Origin: Pseudomonadota bacterium
Lineage (GTDB): Bacteria; Pseudomonadota; Alphaproteobacteria; Rhodospirillales; 2-02-FULL-58-16
DNA length: 37,701 nt
Direction of reading: 5' to 3'
Assembly: GCA_022545455.1 (NCBI GenBank)
Contig: JACZQZ010000011.1
Coordinates: 1-37,701 of the forward strand
The notes under the pieces are model-generated. The model saw nothing but the letters and a program-made list of their open reading frames with translations, searched no databases and was not told the DNA's origin. The translations under genes were made by a program, and so were the position numbers. Positions within the stretch are counted from its first letter, which is position 1; each line of letters starts with the position of its first letter. Positions 10,108 through 21,766 of this stretch are shown piece by piece.

Positions 10108-11552
10108 GCCGCTTTCCCCTGTGCCCCCATGGCCGCCGATTGTTTTTCCCTGATGTAGCCGTCGATCGCCGTCGCCGCCTCGCGGCCGTCGCGGATCGCC
10201 CACACCACGAGCGAGGCGCCGCGCACGATGTCGCCGGCCGCGAATACGCCGTCCACCCTGGTCATCATGGTGTCCCAGTCGATCTCCACCGTCCCCCAGT
10301 CGGTGACCGCCAGTTCCGGGCATTGAAGCAGCGCCGGCACGTCCTCGGGATCGAAGCCCAGGGCCTTGATGATGAGATCGGCCTCGGCGGTGAAATGATC
10401 GCCGACCGGCTCCGGCGTCTGCCGGCCGCTGGCGTCGGCGGCGCCGAGGCGCATGCGCCGGGCCCGGATGCCGTCGACCTGGCGGTCGCCGAGGAAGGCC
10501 TCGGGCGCGGCCAGCCACACGAACTCGACCCCTTCTTCCTCGGCGTGGACCACTTCGCGCATGGAGCCCGGCATGTTGGCGCGGTCGCGCCGGTACAGGC
10601 ACTTGACCGATTTGGCGCCCTGGCGCACGGCGGTGCGCACGCAGTCCATGGCCGTGTCGCCGCCGCCGATCACGACCACGTGCTTGCCGCGGGCGTCGAG
10701 GGCGCCGCTGTCGAATTCCGGGACCGCATCGCCCAGGCCCTTGCGGTTGCTGGCGATGAGGTACTTGAGCGCGCGGACAACGTTGCCAAGCCCGGCCCCG
10801 GGCACGGCGATGTCGCGTTCCGTATAGACGCCGGTGGCGATAAGGACGGCGTCGTGCCGGGCGCGCAACTCGGCCAGGGTGGCGTCGCGGCCGACCTCGA
10901 AGTCGGTGTGGTAGACGACGCCGCCGTCGGCCAGCAATTTGGTCCGGCGCTCCACCACCTCCTTTTCCAGCTTGAAATTGGGAATGCCATAGATCAGGAG
11001 GCCGCCCAGCCGGTCGTAGCGGTCATAGACGTGGACCTGGTAGCCCTTGCGCCGGAGCTCCTCGGCGGCGGCGAGGCCGGCGGGCCCGCCGCCGATGACG
11101 CCGACGGAGCCGTCCAGCTCGCGGCGCGGCTTGGGCGGCCTGACCCAGCCCCGTTCCCAGGCGGTGTCGGTGATGTATTTCTCCACCGCGCCGATGGTCA
11201 CCGTCCCGTGGCCTGCCTCCTCGATCACGCAATTGCCCTCGCACAGCCGGTCATGGGGACAGATGCGGCCGCAGATTTCCGGCATGTTGTTGGTCGCCGA
11301 GGAGGTTTCGTACGCCTCCTCCAGCCGGCCCTGGGCGGCGAGCATCAGCCAGTCGGGGATGTTGTTCTGCAGGGGGCAATGGACCTGGCAAAACGGTATG
11401 CCGCACTGGGAGCAGCGCGAGGACTGCTCGACGGCGCGCGCCGGCTCGAAGGGCTGGTAGATTTCCAGGAAGTCGCGGCGCCGTTCGGCGGGATCGCGCT
11501 TGGTCGGCGTCTGGCCCGTGAGGCCGACGAATTTCAGCATGCTCTGGGCCAT
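10104..11552 (-). CDS. gltD: Glutamate synthase (NADPH) small subunit
   Basis: This 482-residue subunit takes electrons from NADPH through FAD and passes them via two 4Fe-4S clusters to GltB. Cysteine clusters are present near the N-terminus (RCSQCGIPFCQVHC; CGRICPHDRLCEGNC). They are followed by an FAD-binding GGGPAGLAAAEEL and an NADPH-binding GGGDTAMDCVR. I chose the ATG at 11552 because GGAGAG lies 7 nt before it; an ATG five codons earlier (11567) would place that site inside the gene. gltD is the first gene of the operon and overlaps gltB by 4 nt. Confidence 0.96.
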   Translation of the reverse strand: MAQSMLKFVGLTGQTPTKRDPAERRRDFLEIYQPFEPARAVEQSSRCSQCGIPFCQVHCPLQNNIPDWLMLAAQGRLEEAYETSSATNNMPEICGRICPHDRLCEGNCVIEEAGHGTVTIGAVEKYITDTAWERGWVRPPKPRRELDGSVGVIGGGPAGLAAAEELRRKGYQVHVYDRYDRLGGLLIYGIPNFKLEKEVVERRTKLLADGGVVYHTDFEVGRDATLAELRARHDAVLIATGVYTERDIAVPGAGLGNVVRALKYLIASNRKGLGDAVPEFDSGALDARGKHVVVIGGGDTAMDCVRTAVRQGAKSVKCLYRRDRANMPGSMREVVHAEEEGVEFVWLAAPEAFLGDRQVDGIRARRMRLGAADASGRQTPEPVGDHFTAEADLIIKALGFDPEDVPALLQCPELAVTDWGTVEIDWDTMMTRVDGVFAAGDIVRGASLVVWAIRDGREAATAIDGYIREKQSAAMGAQGKAA

Positions 11553-11677
11553 GAAAACGCTCTCCATTCGCCGGCGGCCGCCCCCTTGGGGCAGCCTGGG
11601 GTCCACCGGGCCATAGGAGAAAGGGAAGAAAATTAGGTCAGTTTTATTTACTTGTTTCCCCCCGCCTGGCAGGCGCG

Positions 11678-11710
11678 TATCCAATATAGGATATTCGGCG
11701 GGGTTCACAA
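11678..11710 (-). promoter_or_regulatory. Candidate gltDB promoter with a dyad over the -10 box
   Basis: Read on the minus strand, TTGTGA (11710-11705) is followed after 16 nt by TATATT (11688-11683), a fair sigma-70 type pair. The -10 lies inside the dyad TATCC-TATATT-GGATA (11693-11678), so a dimeric regulator could cover it. The resulting leader would be about 125 nt. No sigma-54 (GG-N10-GC) element was recognised in this spacer. Confidence 0.4.
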
Positions 11711-11754
11711 ACAAAATAAATGGATTATGGTTCCGCAATAAGACTAAATGGCGC

Positions 11755-11783
11755 TTGGGACCCGGCCCGGCGGATGGTATAAG
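11755..11783 (+). promoter_or_regulatory. Candidate uppP promoter
   Basis: TTGGGA (11755-11760), a 17-nt spacer and TATAAG (11778-11783) form a good sigma-70-like promoter. The predicted start of transcription is about 11790, 20 nt before the GTG start of uppP. It is divergent from the gltD promoter in the same spacer. Confidence 0.5.
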
Positions 11784-11809
11784 GGCGCAACAGCTTGGGG
11801 TGAGGGGGC

Positions 11810-12616
11810 GTGTCGGTCCTACATATAGTGGTGCTTGCCCTGGTCCAGGGCCTCACCGAATTCCTTCCCATCAGTTCCTCCGGCCATCTGATTCTGGTGC
11901 CCGCGCTGACCGGCTGGCCGGACCAGGGGCTGATCATCGACGTCGCCGTCCACGTCGGCACCCTGGGGGCGGTGGCCGTCTATTTCTGGCGCGATCTGTG
12001 GACGATGGTGCTCGGACTCTTGCGCCTGGCGACGGGACGCGTGGACGCCGGGGCTCGGCTTGCCGGGTATCTGGTGATCGCCACGGTGCCGGTGATCATC
12101 GCCGGGTTCGCCGTCAACTATTATGCCGCGGACGCCCTGCGCAGCGTCACCGTGATCGCCTGGGCGACGCTCGTTTTCGGCATTGTGCTCTATGTGGCGG
12201 ACCGGACGGGCATGACCGTGCGCCATGTCGAGCATCTGGGTGTCGGCGACGCGGTCATCATCGGCTGCGCCCAGGCCCTCGCCCTCATTCCCGGCACCAG
12301 CCGCTCGGGCATCACCATGTCGGCGGCGCGGCTGCTCGGCATGGAGCGGTCCGAGGCGGCGCGCTTCTCCATGCTGCTCTCCATTCCCGCCATCCTCGGC
12401 GCCGGCACCCTGAAGGGCCTGGATCTTTACCGGCTGGGAGACGTGGAGCTTACCTCGGCCGCGGTCCTCGCCGCCGGGCTGGCCTTTGTCGCCGCGTGGG
12501 CCACCATCTTCGCCCTGATGGCCTGGCTCCGGCGCGCCACGTTCACGCCCTTCGTCGTCTACCGCGTGTTTCTCGGCGGCGCGCTGCTCGCCGTTGCCTA
12601 CGGTTGGATCGGCTGA
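11810..12616 (+). CDS. uppP: Undecaprenyl-diphosphatase
   Basis: This protein dephosphorylates undecaprenyl pyrophosphate to undecaprenyl phosphate, recycling the lipid carrier for peptidoglycan and other envelope polymers, in the inner membrane. The 268 residues contain both family motifs: LTEFLPISSSGHL near residue 15, with the conserved glutamates region, and LIPGTSRSG near residue 160. About eight hydrophobic segments are present. The start is GTG at 11810, preceded by a G-rich stretch (GGGGTGAGGGGGC); no better ATG precedes the conserved N-terminal motif. It stands alone, convergent with the GhrA-type gene 31 nt away. Confidence 0.95.
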   Translation: MSVLHIVVLALVQGLTEFLPISSSGHLILVPALTGWPDQGLIIDVAVHVGTLGAVAVYFWRDLWTMVLGLLRLATGRVDAGARLAGYLVIATVPVIIAGFAVNYYAADALRSVTVIAWATLVFGIVLYVADRTGMTVRHVEHLGVGDAVIIGCAQALALIPGTSRSGITMSAARLLGMERSEAARFSMLLSIPAILGAGTLKGLDLYRLGDVELTSAAVLAAGLAFVAAWATIFALMAWLRRATFTPFVVYRVFLGGALLAVAYGWIG

Positions 12617-12630
12617 GCGGGGGCGGACGA

Positions 12631-12660
12631 ATACCCCTCGATACCCCTCAATACCCCTTC
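12631..12660. repeat. Three 10-bp tandem copies of ATACCCCTCN
   Basis: ATACCCCTCG, ATACCCCTCA and ATACCCCTTC follow each other without gaps. The array overlaps the last codons and stop of the dehydrogenase gene on the minus strand and fills most of its gap to uppP. It is probably a small slippage expansion. Confidence 0.7.
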
Positions 12661-13580
12661 TCGCGGTCGACGACGTCGAACGGCGGCCGGCCCGCTTCCA
12701 TGCGGCGGATGTTCTCGGCGACCGCTGCCGCCGCCGAGCCGACGACGGTCCAGCTCGCTATGTGCGGGGTGATCATGATCTTGGGGTGGGTCCAGAAAGG
12801 GTGGCCTTCGGGCAGGGGCTCTTCGCGGAACACATCGAGGGCGGCCCCGGCGAGGTGGCCCGAGTCCAGGGCCTCGATCAGGTCGTCCTCGGCCAGGTGG
12901 CCGCCGCGCGCGGAATTGACCACGAAGGCGCCTGCGGGCAGGGCGGCGAACATTTTTGTGTCGAGGATGCCCTCGGTATCGGGCGTCAGCGGCAGAAGGC
13001 AGACCAGGATTCGGGTGCGCCTCAGGAACGGGTCCAAACCATCGGCGCCGTGGAAGCATTCCACGCCTTCGGTGCGTTTTGCCGTGCGGCTCCACCCGGC
13101 GACGGGAAAGCCCAGACCGGCCAGCTTTTGCGCCGCGTCGCCGCCGAGCACGCCGAGGCCGAGGATGCCGACGGTGCATTTTCCCTTGTCGGGGGGCGGC
13201 AGCGGCCGCCAGCGGCCCTGGCGCTGGAGCGCCTCGTAGCGGTGCATGTCCTTGAAAAAATGCAGCACCCGGTGCAGCACGAAGTCGCTCATGCCCTCCG
13301 TCAGCGAGCGGTCGACCAGCCGGATGAGGGGCACGTCCGGGGGCAGGCTGGGGTCGGTGAGCACGTGGTCGACGCCGGCGCCCAGGTTGATGACCGCCTT
13401 GAGGTTCCTATACCGGCCGAGCCCGCCCGGTTGGTGGCGCCAGACCAGGGCGTACAGAATATCGGCGGGATCGCCGCCTTCGTCGGGCCAGACGCGGAAC
13501 GCCATGTCGGGCAGGAGCTTCTCGAACTCGACCCGCCAGTGGTCCGGCTTTTCCTCCAGGCTGGAAAACAGGATGGCCAT
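12648..13580 (-). CDS. ghrA: GhrA-type glyoxylate/hydroxypyruvate reductase
   Basis: This is a 310-residue D-isomer-specific 2-hydroxyacid dehydrogenase, probably reducing glyoxylate or hydroxypyruvate with NAD(P)H in the cytoplasm. The dinucleotide-binding loop is GILGLGVLGG near residue 139. The catalytic arginine lies in NSARGGHL and the catalytic histidine in MITPHIAS. The N-terminal MAILFSSLEEK and the INLGAGVDHVL segment are typical of the GhrA subgroup. The exact substrate cannot be read from sequence. It begins only 5 nt after the yejF stop, so it is probably the last gene of the yej operon, an uncommon pairing. Its stop lies in a 10-bp triplicate repeat. Confidence 0.85.
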   Translation of the reverse strand: MAILFSSLEEKPDHWRVEFEKLLPDMAFRVWPDEGGDPADILYALVWRHQPGGLGRYRNLKAVINLGAGVDHVLTDPSLPPDVPLIRLVDRSLTEGMSDFVLHRVLHFFKDMHRYEALQRQGRWRPLPPPDKGKCTVGILGLGVLGGDAAQKLAGLGFPVAGWSRTAKRTEGVECFHGADGLDPFLRRTRILVCLLPLTPDTEGILDTKMFAALPAGAFVVNSARGGHLAEDDLIEALDSGHLAGAALDVFREEPLPEGHPFWTHPKIMITPHIASWTVVGSAAAAVAENIRRMEAGRPPFDVVDREKGY

Positions 13581-13585
13581 GGGCT

Positions 13586-15216
<1,631 letters not shown>

Positions 15217-15217
<1 letters not shown>

Positions 15218-16326
15218 CAGCTTCCCGCCGAACCCGCCGCCGCGGGGGCGGGCGCCCGGTCGCTCTCTTGCGGCTCTTCGGCGAAGACCTTTCTCGGGTC
15301 CAGGGCGTCGCGCACCGCCTCGCCGACGAAGATCAGCAGGCTGAGCATGATCGCCAGGACGAAGAAGGCGGTCAGGCCCAGCCACGGCGCATGCAGGTTG
15401 GCCTTGCCCTGGTTCAAAAGCTCGCCCAGGGACGCCGAGCCCGGAGGCAGGCCGAAGCCGAGGAAGTCGAGGGACGTGAGGGCGACGATGGCGCCGCTGA
15501 GGATGAAGGGCAGGAAGGTGAGCGCCGCGACCATGGCGTTGGGCAGGATGTGCTTGAACATGATCATGGCGTTGCCGACGCCCAGCGCGCGCGCGGCACG
15601 CACGTAATCCAGGTTGCGCGCGCGCAGGAATTCCGCCCGCACGACGCCGACCAGGCTCATCCAGTGAAACAGCAACAACAGCCCCAGCAGCAACCAGAAA
15701 TTGGGCTCGATGATGCTGGCCAGGATGATCAGCAGGAAGAGCTGGGGCAGGCCCGACCAGATCTCGATAAAGCGCTGGAAGATGAGGTCCGTCAGCCCGC
15801 CGAAGTAGCCCTGCACGGCGCCGGCGGAGATGCCGACGATGGAACTGAAAAGGGTCAGGATGAGGCCGAACAGCACGGAAATACGGAAGCCGTAAATCAG
15901 GCGCGCCACCACGTCGCGGCCCTGGTCGTCCGTGCCCAGCCAGTTCTCGGCGCTGGGCGGCGCCGGCGCCGGCACCGGCAGGTCGTAGTTGATGGTGTCG
16001 TAGGAGTAGCGGACCAGCGGCCAGATCATCCACCCCTTGGCCTCGATCTTCTCGGCGATGAAGGGATCGCGGAAATCGGTCGTCGTCGGGAAATCGCCGC
16101 CGAACGTGGTCTCCGGGTAATCGACGAAGACGGGCCAGTACATGGCGCCGTCGAAATTGACCGCGAGAGGCCTGTCGTTGGCGATGAACTCGGCGAACAG
16201 GGTGACCACGAACAGGACGAGAAAGATCCACAACGAGACGAACCCGCGCGTATTCGCCCGGAAGTTGCGCAACCGCCGCCGGTTCAGGGGCGAGATGCGG
16301 AGGCCGAGGAAGCGGTCCGGGTCCAT
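15217..16326 (-). CDS. yejE: Peptide ABC transporter permease (YejE)
   Basis: This 369-residue inner-membrane permease is of the DppC/OppC type. An N-terminal membrane segment (about residues 30-48) is followed by a long periplasmic region typical of YejE, then five more membrane segments. The coupling (EAA-type) loop is near VRAARALGVGNAMIMFKHILPNA. The sequence ENWLGTDDQGRDVVARLIYG is characteristic of this permease class. It starts 3 nt after yejB and overlaps the yejF start by one base, so it is clearly cotranscribed. The C-terminal tail is alanine- and proline-rich. Confidence 0.93.
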
Positions 16327-16329
16327 CGC

Positions 16330-17457
16330 CTAGACCTCCCGTGCCTCGAAGTCGATGCGCGGGTCGACCACGTGGTACATGATGTCGCCCACCAACTGCA
16401 GGCTGAGCCCCAGCAGGGTGAAGAAGTACAGGGTCCCGAACATGACCGGATAATCGCGGTTGATCACCGCCTCGAAACCCAGAAGGCCGAGCCCGTCGAG
16501 GGAAAAGATGATCTCCACCAGCAGCGCCCCGGTGAACAGGACGCCGATGAAGGCGCTGGGGAAGCCGGCGATGACGATCAGCATGGCGTTGCGGAACACG
16601 TGGCCGTACAGCACCTGGTTTTCGGTCAGCCCCTTGGAGCGCGCCGTGGTCACGTACTGCATGTTGATCTGGTCGAGGAACGAGTTCTTGGTCAGCATGG
16701 TCAGGGTGGCGAAGGCGCCGATCACCAGGGCGAAAATGGGCAGGGTGATGTGCCACAAATAATCGCCGACGCACCGGTAGTCGACGGCGCACTCGAACCA
16801 TCTGAGGTGCTCCCAACCGGACGATTGGAGGCCGCGGAGCGGGAACCAGTCGAAGTAGCTGCCGCCGGCGAACAGGACCACCAGCAGGATGGCGAACAGG
16901 AACCCCGGGATGGCGTAGCCGACGACGATCAGGCCGCTGGTCCAGACGTCGAAGCGCGACCCGTCGCGCACCGCCTTGGCGACGCCTAAGGGAATGGAGA
17001 TCAGGTAGACGAGAAGCGTCGTCCACAGGCCGAGGCTGATCGATACCGGCATCTTCTCCAGGACCAGGTCCACCACCTTGCGGTCGCGGAAATAGCTGTC
17101 CCCGAAATCGAACACCAGGTAGTTCTTCAACATGTGGAAGAAGCGTTCGTGGGCCGGCTTGTCGAAGCCGTAGAGCTTTTCGATCTCCTTGATCAGCTCG
17201 GGGTCCAGCCCGCGTGAGCCGCGGTACTTCTCGGCGAATCCGCCGCCGGTGTCCCCGATCCGCCGCCGCTCGATCACCTCGCCGCTGGTGGCGCCGGAAA
17301 TCCTCGCCGTGGCCTGCACGGCCGTGCCCTTGATCTGGGCGATCAACTGCTCCACCGGGCCGCCCGGCGCCGCCTGCACGATGATGAAATTGACCACGAT
17401 GATCCCGAACAGGGTCGGGATGACCAGCAACAGGCGGCGGATGATATAGGCGAACAT
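16330..17457 (-). CDS. yejB: Peptide ABC transporter permease (YejB)
   Basis: This 375-residue inner-membrane permease is of the DppB/OppB type. The first membrane segment is [20 protein letters not shown], followed by the family motif [21 protein letters not shown] large periplasmic insertion follows (about residues 50-130), as in E. coli YejB. Five more membrane segments come after, with the coupling loop near [20 protein letters not shown]. The ATG at 17457 gives the proper N-terminal membrane helix; upstream in-frame sequence to 17808 belongs to yejA in another frame. It lies 32 nt downstream of yejA. Confidence 0.94.
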   Translation of the reverse strand: MFAYIIRRLLLVIPTLFGIIVVNFIIVQAAPGGPVEQLIAQIKGTAVQATARISGATSGEVIERRRIGDTGGGFAEKYRGSRGLDPELIKEIEKLYGFDKPAHERFFHMLKNYLVFDFGDSYFRDRKVVDLVLEKMPVSISLGLWTTLLVYLISIPLGVAKAVRDGSRFDVWTSGLIVVGYAIPGFLFAILLVVLFAGGSYFDWFPLRGLQSSGWEHLRWFECAVDYRCVGDYLWHITLPIFALVIGAFATLTMLTKNSFLDQINMQYVTTARSKGLTENQVLYGHVFRNAMLIVIAGFPSAFIGVLFTGALLVEIIFSLDGLGLLGFEAVINRDYPVMFGTLYFFTLLGLSLQLVGDIMYHVVDPRIDFEAREV

Positions 17458-17489
17458 GGAATAAGGCTGCCCCGTTCCGCTCGGGCCGG

Positions 17490-19325
17490 CTAGAGGTTTT
17501 TCCGCCGTTCCACAAGGGCCACGATTTTGCCGGAGTCGATCCACCAGGTATCGAAACCGAGGTTGTACTTGGGCGTGATCGCGGGGCGGCCGAACTTGTC
17601 CCAGTAGGCGACCCGGAAACTCTGGATGTGCCAGTGGGGAATGACGTAATGGCCCCACAGCAGCACCCTGTCCAGCGCCCGGGTGCGGGCGGTCAGGCTC
17701 TCGCGGTCGGGCGCCGCGATCACCAGGTCGATGAGCGTGTCGATGGCGTCGCTGCGGATGCCGATGGTGTTGCGGCTGCCCGGCCTGTCGGCGGCTTCGC
17801 TGCCCCACAGATCCCGTTGTTCGTTGCCCGGCGACAGGGACTGGCCGAAGACATCGACGATCATGTCGAAATCGAAGTCTTCGGTGCGTTTCTGGTACTG
17901 GGCGGTGTCCACGGTGCGCACCCGGGCGTCTATCCCCAGGCGCTTCAGGTTGCGCCTGAAGGGCAGCGCGATGCGCTCCCAGGTGGGCTGGTTGAGCAGG
18001 ATCTCGAAGGTGAACGGGGCGCCGGTCTCGGCGTTGACGAGCCGGCCCTCCTCGATCACCCAGCCGGCGTCCTTGAGCAGCCTCAGCGCCTTGCGCAAAT
18101 TACCCCGGATGTTGCCCGAGCCGTCCGCGGCCGGGGGCTCATAGCCCTTGGTGAAGACCTCGTCGGGGATCTTGCCGCGCAGGGGCTCGAGGAATTCCAG
18201 CTCGTCGGGTCCCGGCAGGCCCGTCGACGCCAGCTCGGAATTGGAGAAGTAGCTTTTCGTGCGCGTGTACTGGCCGAAGAAGAGGTTCTTGTTGGTCCAT
18301 TCGAAGTCGAAGGCATGGGCCAGGGCCCGGCGCACCCGCGCGTCCTTGAACAACGGCTTGCGGGTATTGAAAACAAAGGCCTGCATGCCCGTCGGGCGCT
18401 GGTGGCGGATTTCCTCCTTCTTGATCAAGCCGTTCCGGACGGCGGGCGAATCGTACGCCGTGGCCCAGTTCTTGGAGACGTTTTCCTGGCGGAAGTCGTA
18501 TTCGCCGCCCTTGAAGGCCTCCAGGGCCACCGTCGTGTCCCGGTAATAGTCGTAGCGGATGATGTCGAAGTTGTGCCGGCCCTTGTTCACCGGCAGGTCC
18601 GCCGCCCAGTAGTCCTTGACCCGCTCATAGGTGATCGAGCGGCCGGGCTCGAAGGCCTTGATCCGGTAGGGACCGCTTCCCAGGGGCGGCTCTAAGATGG
18701 TCTTGTCGAACTGGCGCCCTTCCCAGAAGTGCCTGGGCAGCACGGGCATCTGGCCGACGATCAACGGCAGCTCGCGGTTCTCGCCGCCCGAGAAGGTGAA
18801 CCTGACCGTGCGCGGCCCGGTCTTCTCGGCCTTCTTCACGTCGGCGAAGTAGAACCGGAAGAAGGGCTGCCCCTTGGTCTTCAATATCTCCAGGCTGAAG
18901 ATCACGTCCTCGGGGGTCACCGGCTTGCCGTCGTGCCAGCGCGCCTCCTTGCGCAACGTGAACGCCACCCAGGAGCGGTCCTCGGGCATCTCGATGGATT
19001 CCGCAATTTGGCCGTATTCGGTGAAGGCCTCGTCATCGGAGTTGGTCAGCAACGTCTCGAACAGCCCGCCCAGTCCCGCCGCCGCCACGCCCTTCAGGAT
19101 ATAGGGGTTGAGGTTGTCGAAGGTGCCGATGGCCACAAGCTTGACCTCGCCGCCCTTCGGCGCGTCCGGGTTGACGTAGTCGAAGTTCTTGAAACCGGGC
19201 CCGTATTTGGGCTCGCCGTGCATGGCGATGGCGTGGCGCGGCTTGGTAGGCTCGGCGCCGGCGCCGTGGAGCCCGATGGCGGCCAGGGCCGCGATGCCGG
19301 CCAGGGCGGCGGTGATCGCTCGCAT
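17490..19325 (-). CDS. yejA: Periplasmic peptide-binding protein (YejA)
   Basis: This 611-residue solute-binding protein (SBP family 5) delivers peptides to YejBEF; in enterobacteria this system takes up microcin C-type peptides. It begins with a Sec signal peptide ([18 protein letters not shown], cleaved near GAGA-EP). The mature start has the YejA-typical [15 protein letters not shown] and [24 protein letters not shown]-type and [19 protein letters not shown] motifs of the family follow. GGAGGG lies before the ATG at 19325; an ATG 17 codons earlier would precede the signal peptide and is rejected. It is the first yej gene, 104 nt after hisN. Confidence 0.94.
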   Translation of the reverse strand: MRAITAALAGIAALAAIGLHGAGAEPTKPRHAIAMHGEPKYGPGFKNFDYVNPDAPKGGEVKLVAIGTFDNLNPYILKGVAAAGLGGLFETLLTNSDDEAFTEYGQIAESIEMPEDRSWVAFTLRKEARWHDGKPVTPEDVIFSLEILKTKGQPFFRFYFADVKKAEKTGPRTVRFTFSGGENRELPLIVGQMPVLPRHFWEGRQFDKTILEPPLGSGPYRIKAFEPGRSITYERVKDYWAADLPVNKGRHNFDIIRYDYYRDTTVALEAFKGGEYDFRQENVSKNWATAYDSPAVRNGLIKKEEIRHQRPTGMQAFVFNTRKPLFKDARVRRALAHAFDFEWTNKNLFFGQYTRTKSYFSNSELASTGLPGPDELEFLEPLRGKIPDEVFTKGYEPPAADGSGNIRGNLRKALRLLKDAGWVIEEGRLVNAETGAPFTFEILLNQPTWERIALPFRRNLKRLGIDARVRTVDTAQYQKRTEDFDFDMIVDVFGQSLSPGNEQRDLWGSEAADRPGSRNTIGIRSDAIDTLIDLVIAAPDRESLTARTRALDRVLLWGHYVIPHWHIQSFRVAYWDKFGRPAITPKYNLGFDTWWIDSGKIVALVERRKNL

Positions 19326-19429
19326 GAGCCCTCCACTCGTTCGCGTGTTTGCGTCGCCCGGGGATATTGGCGGCACACCCCTTCGGGTTCAAGGACCGTG
19401 TCGACCCCTCGCCGGGTTGTGATCGACGC

Positions 19430-20224
19430 TCAGCCGGCCAGGACCTCCAGCGCCGCGCCATGGATGCGGGCGTCCCCGGCGGCCAGGACCCGGCTGCCGG
19501 AACCGAGGGTGAGGGGTTCCCCGCTCCAGTCGGTGATGACGCCCCCGGCGCCGGTGACGATGGGCGCCAGGGCGAGGAAGTCATAGGGCTGCATGGTCGC
19601 TTCCGCGACCAGGTCGACGTGGCCGCTGGCGAGCAGGCCGTAGGCGTAGCACTCGGCGCCGTAGACCGCGCGCCGGACCCGGGCGCGCAGGCGCTCGAAG
19701 GCGTCGAAGTCGCCGCCCGGGAACATCTGCGGCGAGGTGGCGTACAGCCACGCCTGGCCCAGCTCGGCGCACCCACGCACCCGCGCCGGGGCGCCGTTGA
19801 AGGTGGTCGGCCGCCCCTCGATTCCAATCCAGCGTTCGTTCAGGGCCGGCGCGTCCATGACGCCGAGGACCGGCACGCCCAGCCGGGTCAGCGCGATCAG
19901 GGTGCCGAACAGGGGCTTGCCGGTGACGAAGGACTGGGTGCCGTCGATGGGGTCGAGCACCCACACGTATTCGGCGTCGATGCGCACCTTGCCCAGCTCC
20001 TCGCCATAGATGCCGTGCTCGGGGAAGGCGGCCCCGAGGATGTCCCGCATGGCCGCCTCGGCCTCCCGGTCGGCGCCGGTGACCGGGCTCAGGTCCGTCT
20101 TGTCGTCGACGGCGAGGTCCCGGCGGAAATATTTCATGGCGATACGGGCCGCGGTGTCGGCCAGGCGTCCGGCCACGTCGGCGAAGGCGAATGCGCCGGC
20201 CCCCGGCGTTGCCGAGCCCGTCAT
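19430..20224 (-). CDS. hisN: Histidinol-phosphatase, inositol-monophosphatase type
   Basis: This 264-residue member of the IMPase superfamily is most like HisN, which removes phosphate from histidinol phosphate in histidine synthesis. Metal-binding motifs are EHGIYGEELG and WVLDPIDGTQSF. The C-terminal MQPYDFLALAPIVTGAGG is close to the HisN form. Mg2+-dependent sugar or inositol phosphatase activity cannot be excluded from sequence. The start at 20224 overlaps the stop of the cytochrome c gene by 4 nt (ATGA), so the two are coupled. The frame extends further upstream only as a shadow of the cytochrome gene. Confidence 0.82.
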   Translation of the reverse strand: MTGSATPGAGAFAFADVAGRLADTAARIAMKYFRRDLAVDDKTDLSPVTGADREAEAAMRDILGAAFPEHGIYGEELGKVRIDAEYVWVLDPIDGTQSFVTGKPLFGTLIALTRLGVPVLGVMDAPALNERWIGIEGRPTTFNGAPARVRGCAELGQAWLYATSPQMFPGGDFDAFERLRARVRRAVYGAECYAYGLLASGHVDLVAEATMQPYDFLALAPIVTGAGGVITDWSGEPLTLGSGSRVLAAGDARIHGAALEVLAG

Positions 20225-20781
20225 GGAAGGGGCTTGGGCGAGTCGCTGAGCGACCGCAGGTAGGCGATAAGGGCGGCCCGGTCGGCGGCCTTCCTGACGC
20301 CGGCGAACGTCATCTTGGTGCCCGGCGCGAAGGCCTTGGGCTTGGCCAGGAAGGCGTCCAGGTCGGCGAAGGTCCACGCCCCGCCGAGGCCCGCCAGGAC
20401 GCCCGAGAACCTGTAGCCCTGGGCGCCGGCCTTGGCGCGCCCCACCACGTCCCACAGATTGGGGCCCACCTTGTGGGCGCCGCCCTTGTCCGCGGTGTGG
20501 CAGGCCTTGCACTTCTTGAACACCTTCTTGCCGTCGCCGGCATCGGCCGAGGCGAGAAGGGCCGCTACCGTCCCCTCCCCCGATTGGCCGCCGGTTGCGC
20601 CGGCCGGCGCGGACGGGGCCGGCGTCGACGGGGCCGGGCTCGTCTTGACGAGCTTGAGGGCCGCCGGCACTTCCGGTTCATGGGCGGGTATCAATAAATC
20701 GCCGACGATGATGCTGCCCCACAGCACCCATACCACTATCAGCAGGGAAGCGCCGAGTTTGTGGCGGAACGAAAATTTCAT
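20221..20781 (-). CDS. Membrane-anchored class I cytochrome c (CycM-like)
   Basis: This 186-residue protein has an N-terminal membrane anchor (about residues 10-30), a Pro/Ala-rich linker (about 47-62) and a class I cytochrome c domain. The heme-binding CKACH is at 91-95, and the probable distal methionine is Met157 in GTKMTFAG. The heme domain should face the periplasm and carry electrons, for example between the bc1 complex and a terminal oxidase, as CycM-type cytochromes do. The start is uncertain: ATG 20781 has no good ribosome binding site, and an ATG nine codons upstream (20808) has none either. It is divergent from kdsB, a familiar alphaproteobacterial arrangement. Confidence 0.88.
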   Translation of the reverse strand: MKFSFRHKLGASLLIVVWVLWGSIIVGDLLIPAHEPEVPAALKLVKTSPAPSTPAPSAPAGATGGQSGEGTVAALLASADAGDGKKVFKKCKACHTADKGGAHKVGPNLWDVVGRAKAGAQGYRFSGVLAGLGGAWTFADLDAFLAKPKAFAPGTKMTFAGVRKAADRAALIAYLRSLSDSPKPLP

Positions 20782-21001
20782 GAAGCGATACCCGTTCACT
20801 CCCCGCATCGGGCCGGGGCGCCCGTTTGCCGTGGGGGACGGTGCGGCACCGGGTGTCCCCGCCGGGACGGATTTTGCCTCAACGTCCCGGCCCGTTCAAT
20901 CGCTCAAGTGTGAAACCTGTTTTCCGTGGACCCGGCGGCGGTATATGGTGCGCCGGCGCGCCCCGCGCCGACACTCAGGAGGCGTCGAACGACACCGATC
21001 C

Positions 21002-21751
21002 ATGAGCGTGCCCGGCAATCCCATCGTCATCATTCCCGCCCGCATGGCGTCGACCCGCCTGCCGGGCAAGCCCCTCGCCGACATTTGCGGCACGCCGATG
21101 ATCGTCCACGTCTGGCGCCGCGCCGTGGAGGCCGACGTGGGGCCGGTGGTGGTCGCCTGCGCCGAGGCCGGGATCGCCGAGGCCGTGGGTGCCGCCGGCG
21201 GGCGCGCCGTGCTCACCCGGGCCGACCACACATCGGGCTCGGACCGGGTGTTCGAGGCGCTCGGGGCCGTCGACCCGGACGGGCGCCACGACGCCGTGGT
21301 CAACATCCAGGGGGATTTGCCGACCATCACGCGCTCCGCCATTCTTGCCGCCATCGGCGCCCTGGAAGAGGACGCCGTCGACATCGCCACCCTGGCCTCG
21401 GTCATCCGCGATGCGGGCGAGCGCGGCGACCCTAACGTGGTCAAGGCGGTCCTCTCGCTGAAGCCCGGCGCCACGGTCGGGCGCGCGTTGTATTTCAGCC
21501 GCGCAACCGTGCCCTCCGGCGAGGGAGAGCTTTACCATCACATCGGGCTTTACGTCTTCCGCCGCCCGGCCCTGGCCCGCTTCGTCGGCCTCGCGGCCGG
21601 GGTGCTTGAGAAGCGCGAGGGGCTCGAGCAGCTGCGCGCCCTGGAGCACGGCCTGCGCATCGACGCCGCCCTCGTTGACACGGTTCCCCTCGGTGTCGAT
21701 ACTCCCGCCGACCTCGAGCGCGCCCGCGCGATGCTGGCGCCGGGCGAGTAA
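21002..21751 (+). CDS. kdsB: 3-deoxy-manno-octulosonate cytidylyltransferase
   Basis: This enzyme activates Kdo with CTP to give CMP-Kdo for the lipopolysaccharide inner core. The 249 residues have the nucleotidyltransferase start [18 protein letters not shown], the [12 protein letters not shown] motif, and the alphaproteobacterial variant [24 protein letters not shown] follows in the substrate region. ATG 21002 is chosen from the conserved N-terminus; the nearest AGGAGG is about 21 nt upstream, so initiation may be weak. It is followed 15 nt later by pheA and probably shares its transcript. Its presence implies an LPS-bearing outer membrane. Confidence 0.94.
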   Translation: MSVPGNPIVIIPARMASTRLPGKPLADICGTPMIVHVWRRAVEADVGPVVVACAEAGIAEAVGAAGGRAVLTRADHTSGSDRVFEALGAVDPDGRHDAVVNIQGDLPTITRSAILAAIGALEEDAVDIATLASVIRDAGERGDPNVVKAVLSLKPGATVGRALYFSRATVPSGEGELYHHIGLYVFRRPALARFVGLAAGVLEKREGLEQLRALEHGLRIDAALVDTVPLGVDTPADLERARAMLAPGE

Positions 21752-21766
21752 ATACCGGCGATACCC

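Noticed and set aside
6301-10158. 1285-residue open frame on the plus strand
   Set aside because: It is antisense to the whole of gltB, has His/Asp/Gly-rich composition typical of reversed GC-rich codons, and matches no family.
10108-10602. N-terminal extension of GltB
   Set aside because: The extension is gltD sequence in another frame. The start at 10107 gives the expected propeptide before Cys38 and overlaps the gltD stop by 4 nt.
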